Shown: one piece after another, positions 25,185 to 33,828 of the stretch | Layout of the letters: each line of letters starts with the position of its first letter | Numbering within the stretch: position 1 is the first letter of the stretch | Assembly (NCBI GenBank): GCA_946545645.1 | Contig: CAMNNQ010000122.1 | Location: forward strand, 1 to 58,849 | Length of the DNA stretch: 58,849 nucleotides | Direction: 5' to 3' | Origin: an uncultured Clostridia bacterium | Lineage (GTDB): Bacteria; Bacillota; Clostridia; Oscillospirales; Ruminococcaceae | Position numbers and translations under genes: made by a program | Notes under the pieces: model-generated | What the model saw: only the letters and a program-made list of their open reading frames with translations | Database searches by the model: none | Told to the model about the DNA's origin: nothing

Positions 25185-26156
25185 ATGAACAGCAACAGCA
25201 GTTTTTCCGCCTTTCGCAGAAAGCAAGGGCCGAAGATCATAGGCGGGCTCATGGCAGCAGGGCTCATAGCCCTCGGAGTCATAGGCTATAAGACAAATAC
25301 GATCTCGGATATATATGCAAGGCTCGCCCCCAGGGAGGATACAGCATCTCAGGCCCCCGATAATAACGCCGAGATCTATAAGAATGACCCGGATGCCTTA
25401 TGGAAGGCTGCCCTCGGCATCAACGATCTGAATCTGAAATATCCCGTAAGGATCATCAGCATCGACGGCGAGATGTTCGATTACAGCGTCGAGTTCAACA
25501 GGGATGTAACAGAAGAGGACAAGAAAAACATAATCGCTGAGATAACAAAGAAATGCGGCCAGCAGGTCGATGATAATTACTACGGCGACTATTTCCTCCT
25601 TGACGGCAGGAACAGCAGGTATCTGCGTATCATCCTCGACCTTGGCAACAGCTACACCGATAAGGCCGTCACAGGTATTCTCAGAGCCCTCAACGAGATA
25701 GACGGGGTCAGCTCCGTAACTATCAACGAAGCCTATCAGCTCCCTGCTAATACCGCTCCCGCTGAGACAAAGGCTGCGGCCGGGAATGACAATACTGCCG
25801 GGCAGCTTGCCGCAAACAGCAGCAGCATGAAGGAGCATTACGAAAAGCTGGGTACATACTTCCCCATCGAGTTCGACAGCGTCGGAGAGCAGTTCCTGAT
25901 AAAGCTCACCTTTACCGGCGACCTGACGGATGAACAGCGCGGGGCAGTCGAGGAGACACTGAAGCCTGTGTTCGAGAAGAGCAAGGTAACATATACCTTC
26001 GCCAGAGGCAGCGCAAAGGAACTCGCCTTTTCCTGCGACACCTCTGCGACCAGCAATATTGCACAGGATATGAATTTCGTCCCGGACGAGATATTCAAGG
26101 CTCTCAGCGGCAAGATCAAAGGGATCGAGAAAGCCGCCATCCAAGCGGCCGAATGA
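25185..26156 (+). CDS. Membrane-anchored protein of unknown function in the purine cluster
   Basis: The 323-aa protein has one hydrophobic segment (about residues 18-37) after a basic N-terminus, so most of it should be outside the cell. The rest contains two alpha/beta domains of similar size (about 70-185 and 215-320) joined by an Ala/Thr/Asn-rich linker, each with acidic helices (EEDKKNIIAEI, TDEQRGAVEETL), suggesting an internal repeat. I recognise no family. Start is ATG 25185 with GGGGTGA upstream; the frame extends back into the purM end and the terminator, which is rejected. Confidence 0.75.
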   Translation: MNSNSSFSAFRRKQGPKIIGGLMAAGLIALGVIGYKTNTISDIYARLAPREDTASQAPDNNAEIYKNDPDALWKAALGINDLNLKYPVRIISIDGEMFDYSVEFNRDVTEEDKKNIIAEITKKCGQQVDDNYYGDYFLLDGRNSRYLRIILDLGNSYTDKAVTGILRALNEIDGVSSVTINEAYQLPANTAPAETKAAAGNDNTAGQLAANSSSMKEHYEKLGTYFPIEFDSVGEQFLIKLTFTGDLTDEQRGAVEETLKPVFEKSKVTYTFARGSAKELAFSCDTSATSNIAQDMNFVPDEIFKALSGKIKGIEKAAIQAAE

Positions 26157-26211
26157 TATGCCGCAGAAATACAAAGCCCTGCGGCAGCAGACATAAAAAG
26201 GAGAATGGATA

Positions 26212-26838
26212 ATGAAAAACATAGTAGTTCTCGTTTCAGGCGGAGGGACGAACCTTCAGGCGCTGATCGATGCCGAAAAGAGAGGCGAGATCAGGAACGG
26301 TAAAATAACCTGCGTCATCTCCTCAAAGGACAGCGCTTATGCCATTGAACGTGCTGCCCTCGCAGGGATACCTTCTGTCGTCATACCAAGAGCCGCTTTC
26401 CCGGACAATAGATCTTACAGCCAGGAGATACTCAGGGAGCTTCAGAAACAGAAGGCAGATCTTATCGTACTGGCAGGCTTTATGATAATCCTGGACGAAT
26501 GCGTTACCAGGGCTTACCCATATCAGATAATCAACGTACACCCCGCGCTGATACCCAGCTTCTGCGGCGAGGGCTTCTATGGGCTCAGAGTCCATGAGAA
26601 GGCGCTGGAATACGGAGTCAAGGTCTCCGGCGCGACCATACATTTCGTCAACGAAAAAGCCGATGCAGGAGCAATAATAATGCAGGGGACGGTAGCTGTC
26701 GAGAATGATGACACCCCCCAGACCCTCCAGCGCAGGATAATGGAAAACGTTGAATGGAAGCTCCTTCCCAGGGCTGTCTCCCTCTTCTGCGAGGGCAGGA
26801 TAAGCGTCCGGGACGGAAAGGCTTATGTAGACTTGTAA
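26212..26838 (+). CDS. purN: Phosphoribosylglycinamide formyltransferase
   Basis: The 208-aa enzyme formylates GAR using 10-formyl-THF. Motifs: VSGGGTNLQALID at the N-terminus, INVHPALIPSF, and GATIHFVNEKADAGAII containing catalytic residues. AAAGGAG lies upstream of the ATG. Confidence 0.96.
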   Translation: MKNIVVLVSGGGTNLQALIDAEKRGEIRNGKITCVISSKDSAYAIERAALAGIPSVVIPRAAFPDNRSYSQEILRELQKQKADLIVLAGFMIILDECVTRAYPYQIINVHPALIPSFCGEGFYGLRVHEKALEYGVKVSGATIHFVNEKADAGAIIMQGTVAVENDDTPQTLQRRIMENVEWKLLPRAVSLFCEGRISVRDGKAYVDL

Positions 26839-26869
26839 ACCGTCATTGAAATAACAGGAGGTTGTTAAA

Positions 26870-27589
26870 ATGAAAACTATCGACATCTACGAAGCTCTGA
26901 GAGCCAACAGCTATCCCGGGCGCGGGATAATCATCGGCAAGAGCGCCGACGGCAAGAGCGCAGTTACCGCCTATTTTATCATGGGCAGGAGCGTCAACAG
27001 CCGCAACCGCGTATTCACCGAGACCGAGGACGGCATCAAGACCGAAGCCGCCGACCCCTCCAAGCTCTCTGACCCGCACCTTATCATCTATTCTCCGGTG
27101 CGTGTGCTGGGGAACAAAACCATCGTCACCAACGGCGACCAGACCGACACCATCTATGAGCTGATGGATAAGCAGCAGACCTTCGAGCAGTCCCTGCGCA
27201 CCCGTGTTTATGAGGACGATGCACCCAACTATACTCCCCGTATCTCCGGCATCATGCACGTCGGCGAGGGCAAGTATAACTATGCTATGCACATAATCAA
27301 ATCCGCAGACGGCGACCCCGACTGCGTTGAAAGATTCACCTATTCCTATACCGACCCAATAAACGGTGTCGGACATTTTATCCACACCTATATGGGCGAC
27401 GGCTCTCCTCTGCCCAGCTTTGAAGGCGAGCCCGAAAAGATCTCGGTCCCCAACGATATAAATGAATTCACCGAAGGCCTCTGGAATGCCCTCAACGAGG
27501 ATAACAAGGTCTCCCTGTTCGTAAGATTTATAGATATCGCAACAGGCAAGGCGGAAACAAAGATAGTAAACAAGTTCAGCAAGGTCTGA
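26870..27589 (+). CDS. purO: IMP cyclohydrolase, PurO-type
   Basis: The 239-aa protein matches the IMP cyclohydrolase family first described as archaeal PurO, which closes FAICAR to IMP. Recognisable points are the N-terminus with NSYPGRGIIIG, MGRSVNSRNRVF, and the length near 200-240 residues. The usual bacterial bifunctional PurH (about 510 aa) is absent here; the formyltransferase half is a separate gene downstream at 28218. AGGAGG precedes the ATG. Confidence 0.88.
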   Translation: MKTIDIYEALRANSYPGRGIIIGKSADGKSAVTAYFIMGRSVNSRNRVFTETEDGIKTEAADPSKLSDPHLIIYSPVRVLGNKTIVTNGDQTDTIYELMDKQQTFEQSLRTRVYEDDAPNYTPRISGIMHVGEGKYNYAMHIIKSADGDPDCVERFTYSYTDPINGVGHFIHTYMGDGSPLPSFEGEPEKISVPNDINEFTEGLWNALNEDNKVSLFVRFIDIATGKAETKIVNKFSKV

Positions 27590-27602
27590 CGGAGGGATCA
27601 GG

Positions 27603-28127
27603 ATGATACCGCATTTCAGATATCACCCCGACCCGCTGGGGACAGGAGCCTTTACCAAGGGCGATCCCCAGACCTGTGACTGCTGCGGCAGACAGACCGA
27701 TATTTGGTATAATAGCCCTTTCTATTCCTCGGAGGATGTTGAGTGCCTTTGCCCCGGATGTATAGCCGACGGAAAAGCTGCGGAAAAATTTGACGGAGAG
27801 TTTCAGGACTCTGCATCTGCGGATAAGGTCTCGGACCCGGCAAAGCTGGAGGAGCTGACTACGCGCACCCCCGGCTACTGCGGCTGGCAGCAGGAATACT
27901 GGCTGGCACACTGCGACGATTACTGCGCCTTCACAGGTTATGTCGGGATGGAAGAGCTTGAAGAAATGGGCCTCTCCGACAAGCTGGAAGAGATATACAG
28001 AAAAGATGTCGCTATGTTCGACATTGAAGATGTCCGCGAGAATATGCAGAACGAAGGCAGTATGCAGGGCTATCTGTTCAGATGCCTGCACTGCGGCAAG
28101 TATTTTCTCTATGTTGACTGTGACTAA
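27603..28127 (+). CDS. CbrC family (UPF0167) protein
   Basis: The 174-aa protein resembles CbrC/UPF0167, known in E. coli from colicin E2 tolerance but with no assigned chemistry. It shows IPHFRYHPDPLGTGAF at the N-terminus and CxxC pairs (CDCC, CLCPGC, CLHCG), which probably bind a metal. It lies 13 bp after purO, with GGAGGG before the ATG, so it is co-transcribed. Its role with purine genes is unknown. Confidence 0.85.
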   Translation: MIPHFRYHPDPLGTGAFTKGDPQTCDCCGRQTDIWYNSPFYSSEDVECLCPGCIADGKAAEKFDGEFQDSASADKVSDPAKLEELTTRTPGYCGWQQEYWLAHCDDYCAFTGYVGMEELEEMGLSDKLEEIYRKDVAMFDIEDVRENMQNEGSMQGYLFRCLHCGKYFLYVDCD

Positions 28128-28194
28128 AGGCAATACCGCACAACTGCTGTGCGCAGGATGCGTGCAGGCCCGGATGGGCCGGGCGGTCTCGCCT
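28128..28194. repeat. Palindromic intergenic repeat, copy 1
   Basis: A 67-bp element between the CbrC-like gene and the AICAR transformylase gene. Its ends are inverted: AGGC-AAT-ACCGC and GCGGT-CTC-GCCT, with inner hairpin parts GCACAACTGCTGTGC and GGCCCGGATGGGCC. Its left part matches a second element at 58751 (AGGCAA...CGCAC...CTGTGC). It looks like a small non-coding mobile or REP-like element. Confidence 0.6.
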
Positions 28195-28217
28195 AAAATA
28201 TCAGGAGGTAAAAAACT

Positions 28218-29399
28218 ATGGCAAACGAAATGTTATTAAAATACGGCTGCAACCCCAATCAGAAGCCGTCAAGAGTTTTCATGGCTGATGGCGGCGAGCT
28301 GCCTATCGAGGTGCTTAACGGCAAGCCCGGCTATATCAATCTGCTGGATGCCTTTAACGGCTGGCAGCTCGTGCGCGAGCTGAAAAGGGCTACAGGTATG
28401 CCCGCAGCGACATCCTTCAAGCACGTTTCTCCGGCGGGCGCCGCAGTCGGCAGGCCCCTCTCCGACACTCTTAAAAAGATCTATTTCGTTGACGATCTGG
28501 GCGAGCTCTCCCCTCTTGCCTGCGCTTATGCAAGAGCCAGAGGTGCTGACAGAATGAGCTCCTACGGCGATTTCATCGCTCTCTCCGACGTCTGCGACGT
28601 TCCTACCGCCAGGATGATACAGCGCGAGGTCTCCGACGGCATAATCGCTCCCGGATATACCGACGAGGCTCTTGAGATACTCAAGTCCAAGAGAAAGGGT
28701 ACATACAACATCATCAGGATCGACGAGAACTACAAGCCCGCTCCCGTTGAGACCAAGCAGGTATTCGGCGTTACCTTCGAGCAGGGGCGCAACGAGCTGG
28801 ATATCAACAAGGAGCTGCTCTCCAATATCGTTACCGACAACAAGGATATCCCCGACGATAAGCTGGAGGATCTGATGATCTCGCTTATCACCCTGAAATA
28901 TACCCAGTCCAATTCTGTCTGCTATGTAAAGGACGGCCAGGCGATCGGTATCGGCGCAGGCCAGCAGTCCCGTATCCATTGCACAAGACTCGCCGGAAAC
29001 AAGGCAGATATCTGGTGGCTCAGACAGCATCCGAAGGTCCTCGGCCTGCAGTTCGTTGACAATATCCGCAGACCGGACAGAGACAACGCCATCGACGTCT
29101 ATATCTCCGACGAGTATATGGATGTCCTTGCCGACGGCGCATGGGAAAACATCTTCAAGGTCAAGCCCGAAGTGTTCACCAAGGAAGAGCAGAAGGAATG
29201 GCTGGCTCAGAACACAAACGTATGCCTGGGCTCGGATGCCTTCTTCCCCTTCGGAGACAATATCGAAAGAGCAAAGAAATCAGGCGTTATGTATATCGCT
29301 GAGCCGGGCGGCTCTATCCGCGACGACCATGTTATCATGACCTGCAACAAGTATAATATGGCTATGGCCTTCACAGGCATAAGACTTTTCCACCATTGA
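28218..29399 (+). CDS. purH: AICAR formyltransferase, stand-alone (PurH formyltransferase half)
   Basis: The 393-aa protein corresponds to the AICAR transformylase part of PurH, formylating AICAR to FAICAR with 10-formyl-THF. Motifs KYGCNPNQKPSR, SFKHVSPAGAAVG and FPFGDNIERAKKSG are present. The N-terminal IMP cyclohydrolase domain of normal PurH is missing; PurO upstream should replace it. AGGAGG lies before the ATG. Confidence 0.94.
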   Translation: MANEMLLKYGCNPNQKPSRVFMADGGELPIEVLNGKPGYINLLDAFNGWQLVRELKRATGMPAATSFKHVSPAGAAVGRPLSDTLKKIYFVDDLGELSPLACAYARARGADRMSSYGDFIALSDVCDVPTARMIQREVSDGIIAPGYTDEALEILKSKRKGTYNIIRIDENYKPAPVETKQVFGVTFEQGRNELDINKELLSNIVTDNKDIPDDKLEDLMISLITLKYTQSNSVCYVKDGQAIGIGAGQQSRIHCTRLAGNKADIWWLRQHPKVLGLQFVDNIRRPDRDNAIDVYISDEYMDVLADGAWENIFKVKPEVFTKEEQKEWLAQNTNVCLGSDAFFPFGDNIERAKKSGVMYIAEPGGSIRDDHVIMTCNKYNMAMAFTGIRLFHH

Positions 29400-29436
29400 T
29401 CCGATGCGCGGCCTTTCATTATAAGGAGGTAGAATA

Positions 29437-30801
29437 ATGGATAAGATGAATATTCTCGTTGTCGGCAGCGGCGGACGCGAACACGCACTTATAAGAAAGC
29501 TGATGCAGTCTCCGAAATGCGGAAAGATATCCTGCGCCCCCGGCAACGGCGGCATAGCTGCTGACGGAGCCGAATGCTTCGATGTCGCAGCTACGGATAT
29601 TGAAGGGATGGTGGCTCTGGCTAAGAAGCTGGAGGCTGAGCTTGTCGTGGTAGCCCCCGACGACCCCCTTGTCCTCGGTATGACAGATGCTATGCAGGCG
29701 GCAGGCTTCAAGACCTTCGGCCCGAAGAAAGCAGCGGCCATCATTGAAGGCAGCAAGGTATTCTCCAAAGAGCTGATGAAGAAATACGGCATCCCGACAG
29801 CAGGCTATGAGGTCTTTGACAACAGCAAGGATGCTATCGCTTATGTAAAAAAACAGAACACCTACCCGGCAGTTATCAAGGCTGACGGTCTGGCGCTGGG
29901 CAAAGGCGTTATCCTGGCTCAGAACGAGGCCGAGGCTGTTGAGGCTATCAAGGAAATGATCGACGGGCGCAAGTTCGGCGAGAGCTCTGCAAGAGTCGTG
30001 GTCGAGGAGTACCTTACCGGCCCTGAGGTCTCTGTCCTCTCATTTACCGACGGCGAGACCGTTGTTCCCATGCTCAGCTCTATGGATCACAAAAGAGCCT
30101 ACGACAACGACGAGGGACTCAATACCGGAGGCATGGGCACTATCGCCCCCAACCCATACTACACCCGCGAGGTCGCTGAGGAATGTATGGAAAAGATCTT
30201 TCTCCCGACGATCAGAGCTATGAAGGCCGAGGGCAGAACATTTGAAGGCTGCCTCTACTTCGGGCTGATGATAACCCCCAAGGGACCCAAGGTCATCGAG
30301 TACAACTGCCGCTTCGGAGATCCTGAAACACAGGTAGTCCTCCCCATGCTGGAGGGGGACCTTGTCGATATCATGCTGGCGATCTACGACCACAAGCTGA
30401 AGGATGTCAGGATAAACTGGAGCTTCGGGAGCTGCGCCTGCGTAGTTATGGCCAGCGGCGGCTATCCCCTCTCTTATCCCAAGGGGCTCCCCATCAGCGG
30501 CCTTGACGAGAAAGGGCAGGTCGAGGGTGCCGAAGTCTTCCACGCCGGAACGAAGCTCAAGGACGGGCAGCTCGTCACAAACGGCGGGCGTGTACTTGGA
30601 GTCACAGCCAAGGGAAATACTCTCAACGAGGCCATCAACAACGCTTATGCTGCCGTAAAGAAGATCTCCTTCGAGAATGCCCATTTCCGCCGCGATATCG
30701 GGCAGAAAGCCCTGAAAGCGACATTCGACCCATTCGATTTTGAATACAAGCAGGATCTTGAGGATTATCTCGAAGAGAACGGTATCTATATCAGACAGTA
30801 A
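29437..30801 (+). CDS. purD: Phosphoribosylamine-glycine ligase
   Basis: The 454-aa ATP-grasp enzyme makes GAR from phosphoribosylamine and glycine. Motifs: ILVVGSGGREHALIRKL, GLALGKGV, and LNTGGMGTIAPNP. AAGGAGG precedes the ATG. It ends the purine cluster. The purF, purL, purS, purQ, purB and purK genes are not in the window. Confidence 0.97.
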   Translation: MDKMNILVVGSGGREHALIRKLMQSPKCGKISCAPGNGGIAADGAECFDVAATDIEGMVALAKKLEAELVVVAPDDPLVLGMTDAMQAAGFKTFGPKKAAAIIEGSKVFSKELMKKYGIPTAGYEVFDNSKDAIAYVKKQNTYPAVIKADGLALGKGVILAQNEAEAVEAIKEMIDGRKFGESSARVVVEEYLTGPEVSVLSFTDGETVVPMLSSMDHKRAYDNDEGLNTGGMGTIAPNPYYTREVAEECMEKIFLPTIRAMKAEGRTFEGCLYFGLMITPKGPKVIEYNCRFGDPETQVVLPMLEGDLVDIMLAIYDHKLKDVRINWSFGSCACVVMASGGYPLSYPKGLPISGLDEKGQVEGAEVFHAGTKLKDGQLVTNGGRVLGVTAKGNTLNEAINNAYAAVKKISFENAHFRRDIGQKALKATFDPFDFEYKQDLEDYLEENGIYIRQ

Positions 30802-30823
30802 AGTAAGGATAACCGACCTATCG

Positions 30824-30852
30824 GCCGCTGCACTCCAAAACAGTGCGGCGGC
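30824..30852 (+). other. Hairpin after purD
   Basis: GCCGCTGCACT pairs with AGTGCGGCGGC with one mismatch. It has no T-run, so it may not terminate alone. Confidence 0.4.
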
Positions 30853-30889
30853 TGATTATCTGTACGAAATCTTGTACTCTTATATACGA

Positions 30890-30918
30890 TTGACAAAAGC
30901 CTGATAATGATGTATAAT
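30890..30918 (+). promoter_or_regulatory. Near-consensus promoter of the YhfC-type gene
   Basis: TTGACA (30890-30895), 17-base spacer, TATAAT (30913-30918): both hexamers perfect. Confidence 0.92.
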
Positions 30919-30943
30919 GCAGGAAAGTAAAGGAGGGAGAGCA

Positions 30944-31771
30944 GTGTCCGGTGGGAGCGCAGATATCGTCTTTTCAGACAGCACTATGCTGGGTTATATC
31001 ATCAGCGCATCGGTATGCTTCCTTTTGCCGATATCGGCCTTTTTCCTGCTCAGGAGATACAGAGCCGCTGCCCTCTTCCCTGTAATGGCCGGAGCGCTGG
31101 TCTGTTTCCTGTCTACCCGCGCCTGCGATCTGAGCATCTGGATGCTTATGGCAACCGCACCGATGGCTCAGAAATCTGTCGCAGCAGCCGAGCTTGTAGG
31201 TATATTTGAAGAGACAGGCCGATTTCTGGCAATGAAATACCCGCTGACAAACATTAAAAAGACCTGCTCCGCCGTCTGTCTCGGCATCGGACACGCGGGG
31301 CTGGAATGTTTTATCCGGGGAGCGCAGACAATAAAGATCATCAGCATCGGCCGTACACTCTCGCAGAAAGGCACAGGTCATTTCACCGCAGGCAAGAAAG
31401 CGGACGAAGCCGAGAATGTTCTCCGGGAGCTCAGGAGCTTTGCCGACAACGGCCTTATCCTAAGCCTGTTGGATTCGCTGCATTACTTCACTAATTTCGG
31501 TGTCCATATCGCGCTGACGCTGCTAATTTACAAAAAGCTCTTCGAGGAGGACTTCCGAAAACGTTGGATCGCTGTTGCCATCGGTCTGCACACAGCTCAC
31601 AACGCTGCGGGATGGATAGCTTCGCTGACAGGTATCCCCTGGGTCATAAAGCCTGTCGGGATACTATCCGGGCTGGCTGTCATATTCATCGTTTCAAGAC
31701 TCATCAGCTTCAGGGATGCAGCCAAAGCTGTGAGATGTCCGGAGCATGACACGATCCGGGCAGAAAAATAA
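30944..31771 (+). CDS. YhfC-family intramembrane metalloprotease
   Basis: The 275-aa protein has about seven membrane segments and motifs of the YhfC family: FEETGRFLAMKY, GIGHAGLECF and LHTAHNAAGW, with Glu and His as probable metal ligands. The family is predicted to be a membrane protease; substrates are unknown. The start is GTG at 30944, because AGGAGG (30931-30936) lies 7 bases before it and the earlier in-frame ATG at 30917 overlaps the -10 box. A terminator follows. Confidence 0.88.
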   Translation: MSGGSADIVFSDSTMLGYIISASVCFLLPISAFFLLRRYRAAALFPVMAGALVCFLSTRACDLSIWMLMATAPMAQKSVAAAELVGIFEETGRFLAMKYPLTNIKKTCSAVCLGIGHAGLECFIRGAQTIKIISIGRTLSQKGTGHFTAGKKADEAENVLRELRSFADNGLILSLLDSLHYFTNFGVHIALTLLIYKKLFEEDFRKRWIAVAIGLHTAHNAAGWIASLTGIPWVIKPVGILSGLAVIFIVSRLISFRDAAKAVRCPEHDTIRAEK

Positions 31772-31800
31772 AAGGGACTGTCTATGAGGCAGCCCCTTTT
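31770..31800. terminator. Bidirectional terminator
   Basis: AAAAGGGACTG / CAGCCCCTTTT with one mismatch, flanked by A- and T-runs. It serves the YhfC-type gene (plus) and the GNAT gene (minus). Confidence 0.8.
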
Positions 31801-31812
31801 ATTTATGTCCAA

Positions 31813-32343
31813 TTATTTGGACTTATATAGCCTGTAGGAATTGATCTTGACAAGCTGATCCTTTTTCATCTCCGACATAGGCGCGACTCTGTCAGCGACT
31901 TTCTCAAAGCCCGCTTTTTCGATGACCCTGTTGCTGGCGATGTTCAGATCCGCTGCCTCGATAACGATAGTCTCATATCCGTCCTCAAAGAGGGCGGCTG
32001 TAACGGCTTTCAGCGCTTCGGTCATATAGCCGTTGCCCCAATAAGCCCTGCCGGAGCAGTAGCCGATGACAGGGGCGCCGTTATGGTAGCCTACTACATC
32101 TATCATACCGATAAGCTCATCTGCCCCGCGAAGGACTATGCCCCAGCGATAGCAGTCCGGTTTTTTGTACTCTTCCAGTATGTAGTTCACATACCATTCC
32201 GTGATATGTATACTGCTGTGCGGATACCATGTCAGGTATTTTGTTACCTCCGGGTCTGAAACCCAGCAATCGTAGATACGGGCGGTATCCTCTGCTGTCA
32301 CATATCTGAGACGGAGACGCTGAGTCTCAAGCTCTCTCATCAT
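31813..32343 (-). CDS. GNAT acetyltransferase, RimJ/RimL-like
   Basis: The 176-aa protein begins with ETQRLRLRYVTAEDT and contains GRAYWGNGYMTEALKAV, the acetyl-CoA loop region, and NIASNRVIEKAGF, typical of RimJ/RimL-type N-acetyltransferases. The substrate is unknown. It starts 3 bases after the ychF stop and is translated from the same messenger, with two possible ATG starts in a row. Confidence 0.9.
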   Translation of the reverse strand: MMRELETQRLRLRYVTAEDTARIYDCWVSDPEVTKYLTWYPHSSIHITEWYVNYILEEYKKPDCYRWGIVLRGADELIGMIDVVGYHNGAPVIGYCSGRAYWGNGYMTEALKAVTAALFEDGYETIVIEAADLNIASNRVIEKAGFEKVADRVAPMSEMKKDQLVKINSYRLYKSK

Positions 32344-32346
32344 GGC

Positions 32347-33441
32347 TCAGACGTTGAAGCGGAACAGCACTATATCTCCGTCCTGCATAACATAATCCTT
32401 GCCTTCGGAGCGGACAAGCCCCTTCTCCTTGGCAGCATTCATAGAGCCGCAGGCCATCAGATCGTCGAAGGAAACTACCTCGGCGCGGATAAAGCCTCTC
32501 TCGAAATCGGAATGTATCTTTCCTGCTGCCTGAGGAGCCTTCGTTCCCTTTTTTATCGTCCATGCCCTTACTTCCGGCTGACCTGCGGTAAGATAGGAAA
32601 TGAGCCCCAGCAGCGAATAGCCCTCTTTTATGATGCGGTCGAGGCCGCTGGTCTCCAGCCCCAGCTCAGACAGGAACATAGCCTTGTCCTCCTCAGACAT
32701 ATCCGCGATCTCAGCTTCGATCTGCGCACATATCGGGAAAACAGCGCTGCCCTCGGCTTTTGCGATCTCACAGACAGCCTTGTAATGCTCGTTGTTCTCG
32801 ATATTATTGGTAAAATCCGCCTCGGAGAGATTTGCGGCGTAGATCACAGGCTTCAGCGAAAGCAGAGGTGTCTCTTTAAGGCTGGCCAGCTCTTCTTCAG
32901 TCATATCGAAGGCTCTTGCGGTCTTGCCCTCAGAGAGATGATCCTTGAGCCTCTCAAGGAAATCGACCTCACCGGCGAGGGACTTGTCTCCCTTCATTGC
33001 CTTCTTGACCCTGTCAAGTCTGCGCTCAATGACAGCTATGTCAGCGAACACCAGCTCGAGATCTATGGTCTCGATATCGCGCCTGGGGTTGATCGAACCG
33101 TCAACATGGACAATATTGTCATCCTCGAAGCATCTGACTACATGGATTATGGCATCGACATCGCGGATATTGGCGAGGAACTTGTTTCCAAGACCTTCGC
33201 CGTTGGAAGCGCCCTTTACGAGCCCGGCTATATCGACGAATTCCAGTGTCGCAGGGGTGAATTTAACAGGGTCATACATATCACGCAGCTTTTCCAGCCT
33301 CTCATCGGGGACAGATACTATCCCGACATTGGGCTCGATGGTGCAGAACGGATAATTCGCGCTCTCAGCGCCGGCGTTAGTAAGGGCATTGAAGAGCGTC
33401 GATTTGCCGACATTCGGCAGGCCTACCATACCTAACTTCAT
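32347..33441 (-). CDS. ychF: Obg-like GTPase/ATPase YchF
   Basis: The 364-aa protein has the P-loop GLPNVGKSTLFNALT, switch DIAGLVKGAS, and NLSEAD in place of NKxD, the change that makes YchF prefer ATP. A C-terminal TGS domain is present. It binds ribosomes and is linked to stress response in other bacteria. Confidence 0.96.
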   Translation of the reverse strand: MKLGMVGLPNVGKSTLFNALTNAGAESANYPFCTIEPNVGIVSVPDERLEKLRDMYDPVKFTPATLEFVDIAGLVKGASNGEGLGNKFLANIRDVDAIIHVVRCFEDDNIVHVDGSINPRRDIETIDLELVFADIAVIERRLDRVKKAMKGDKSLAGEVDFLERLKDHLSEGKTARAFDMTEEELASLKETPLLSLKPVIYAANLSEADFTNNIENNEHYKAVCEIAKAEGSAVFPICAQIEAEIADMSEEDKAMFLSELGLETSGLDRIIKEGYSLLGLISYLTAGQPEVRAWTIKKGTKAPQAAGKIHSDFERGFIRAEVVSFDDLMACGSMNAAKEKGLVRSEGKDYVMQDGDIVLFRFNV

Positions 33442-33476
33442 TTCTCAGATCATACCTTTCATTTTGTTTTGCGTGT

Positions 33477-33728
33477 TCAGAAGGAGAGTGCGTCGGTCTC
33501 GTCGTCGAGGCGGTTGTCATCGTCATCGCGGAACTGGAGATCGTCATCGAAGTAGTCGTCGTAATCGTAATCGCAGAGATCTGCTCCTTCTCTCTCGTTG
33601 TGGCTGTTCTTTCGGGGGCGCATGAGCCTGCTGACAAAGAGGGTCGAGAGCGTCCCGAGAATGACTCCTGCCAGCAGAGAAGCCAGCATAGCCCACCAGT
33701 TCATCCTGCAGCATCTGTTTTCTTCCAT
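33477..33728 (-). CDS. Small membrane protein with acidic tail
   Basis: The 83-aa protein has one membrane segment (about residues 12-33), then basic residues (RLMRPRKN) and a very acidic tail rich in Asp (about 47-80). An excellent AAAGGAGGA precedes the ATG by 7 bases. It lies between the FtsX-type permease and ychF on the same strand. No known family. Confidence 0.75.
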   Translation of the reverse strand: MEENRCCRMNWWAMLASLLAGVILGTLSTLFVSRLMRPRKNSHNEREGADLCDYDYDDYFDDDLQFRDDDDNRLDDETDALSF

Positions 33729-33828
33729 AATATATTCCTCCTTTTATTTTAATCGGATCATCATCCGGCGTCTATACAGCGGACTCTCCTGCCGTTTACG
33801 TCAAGCTGTCCGTTTTTTTGTACAACAA

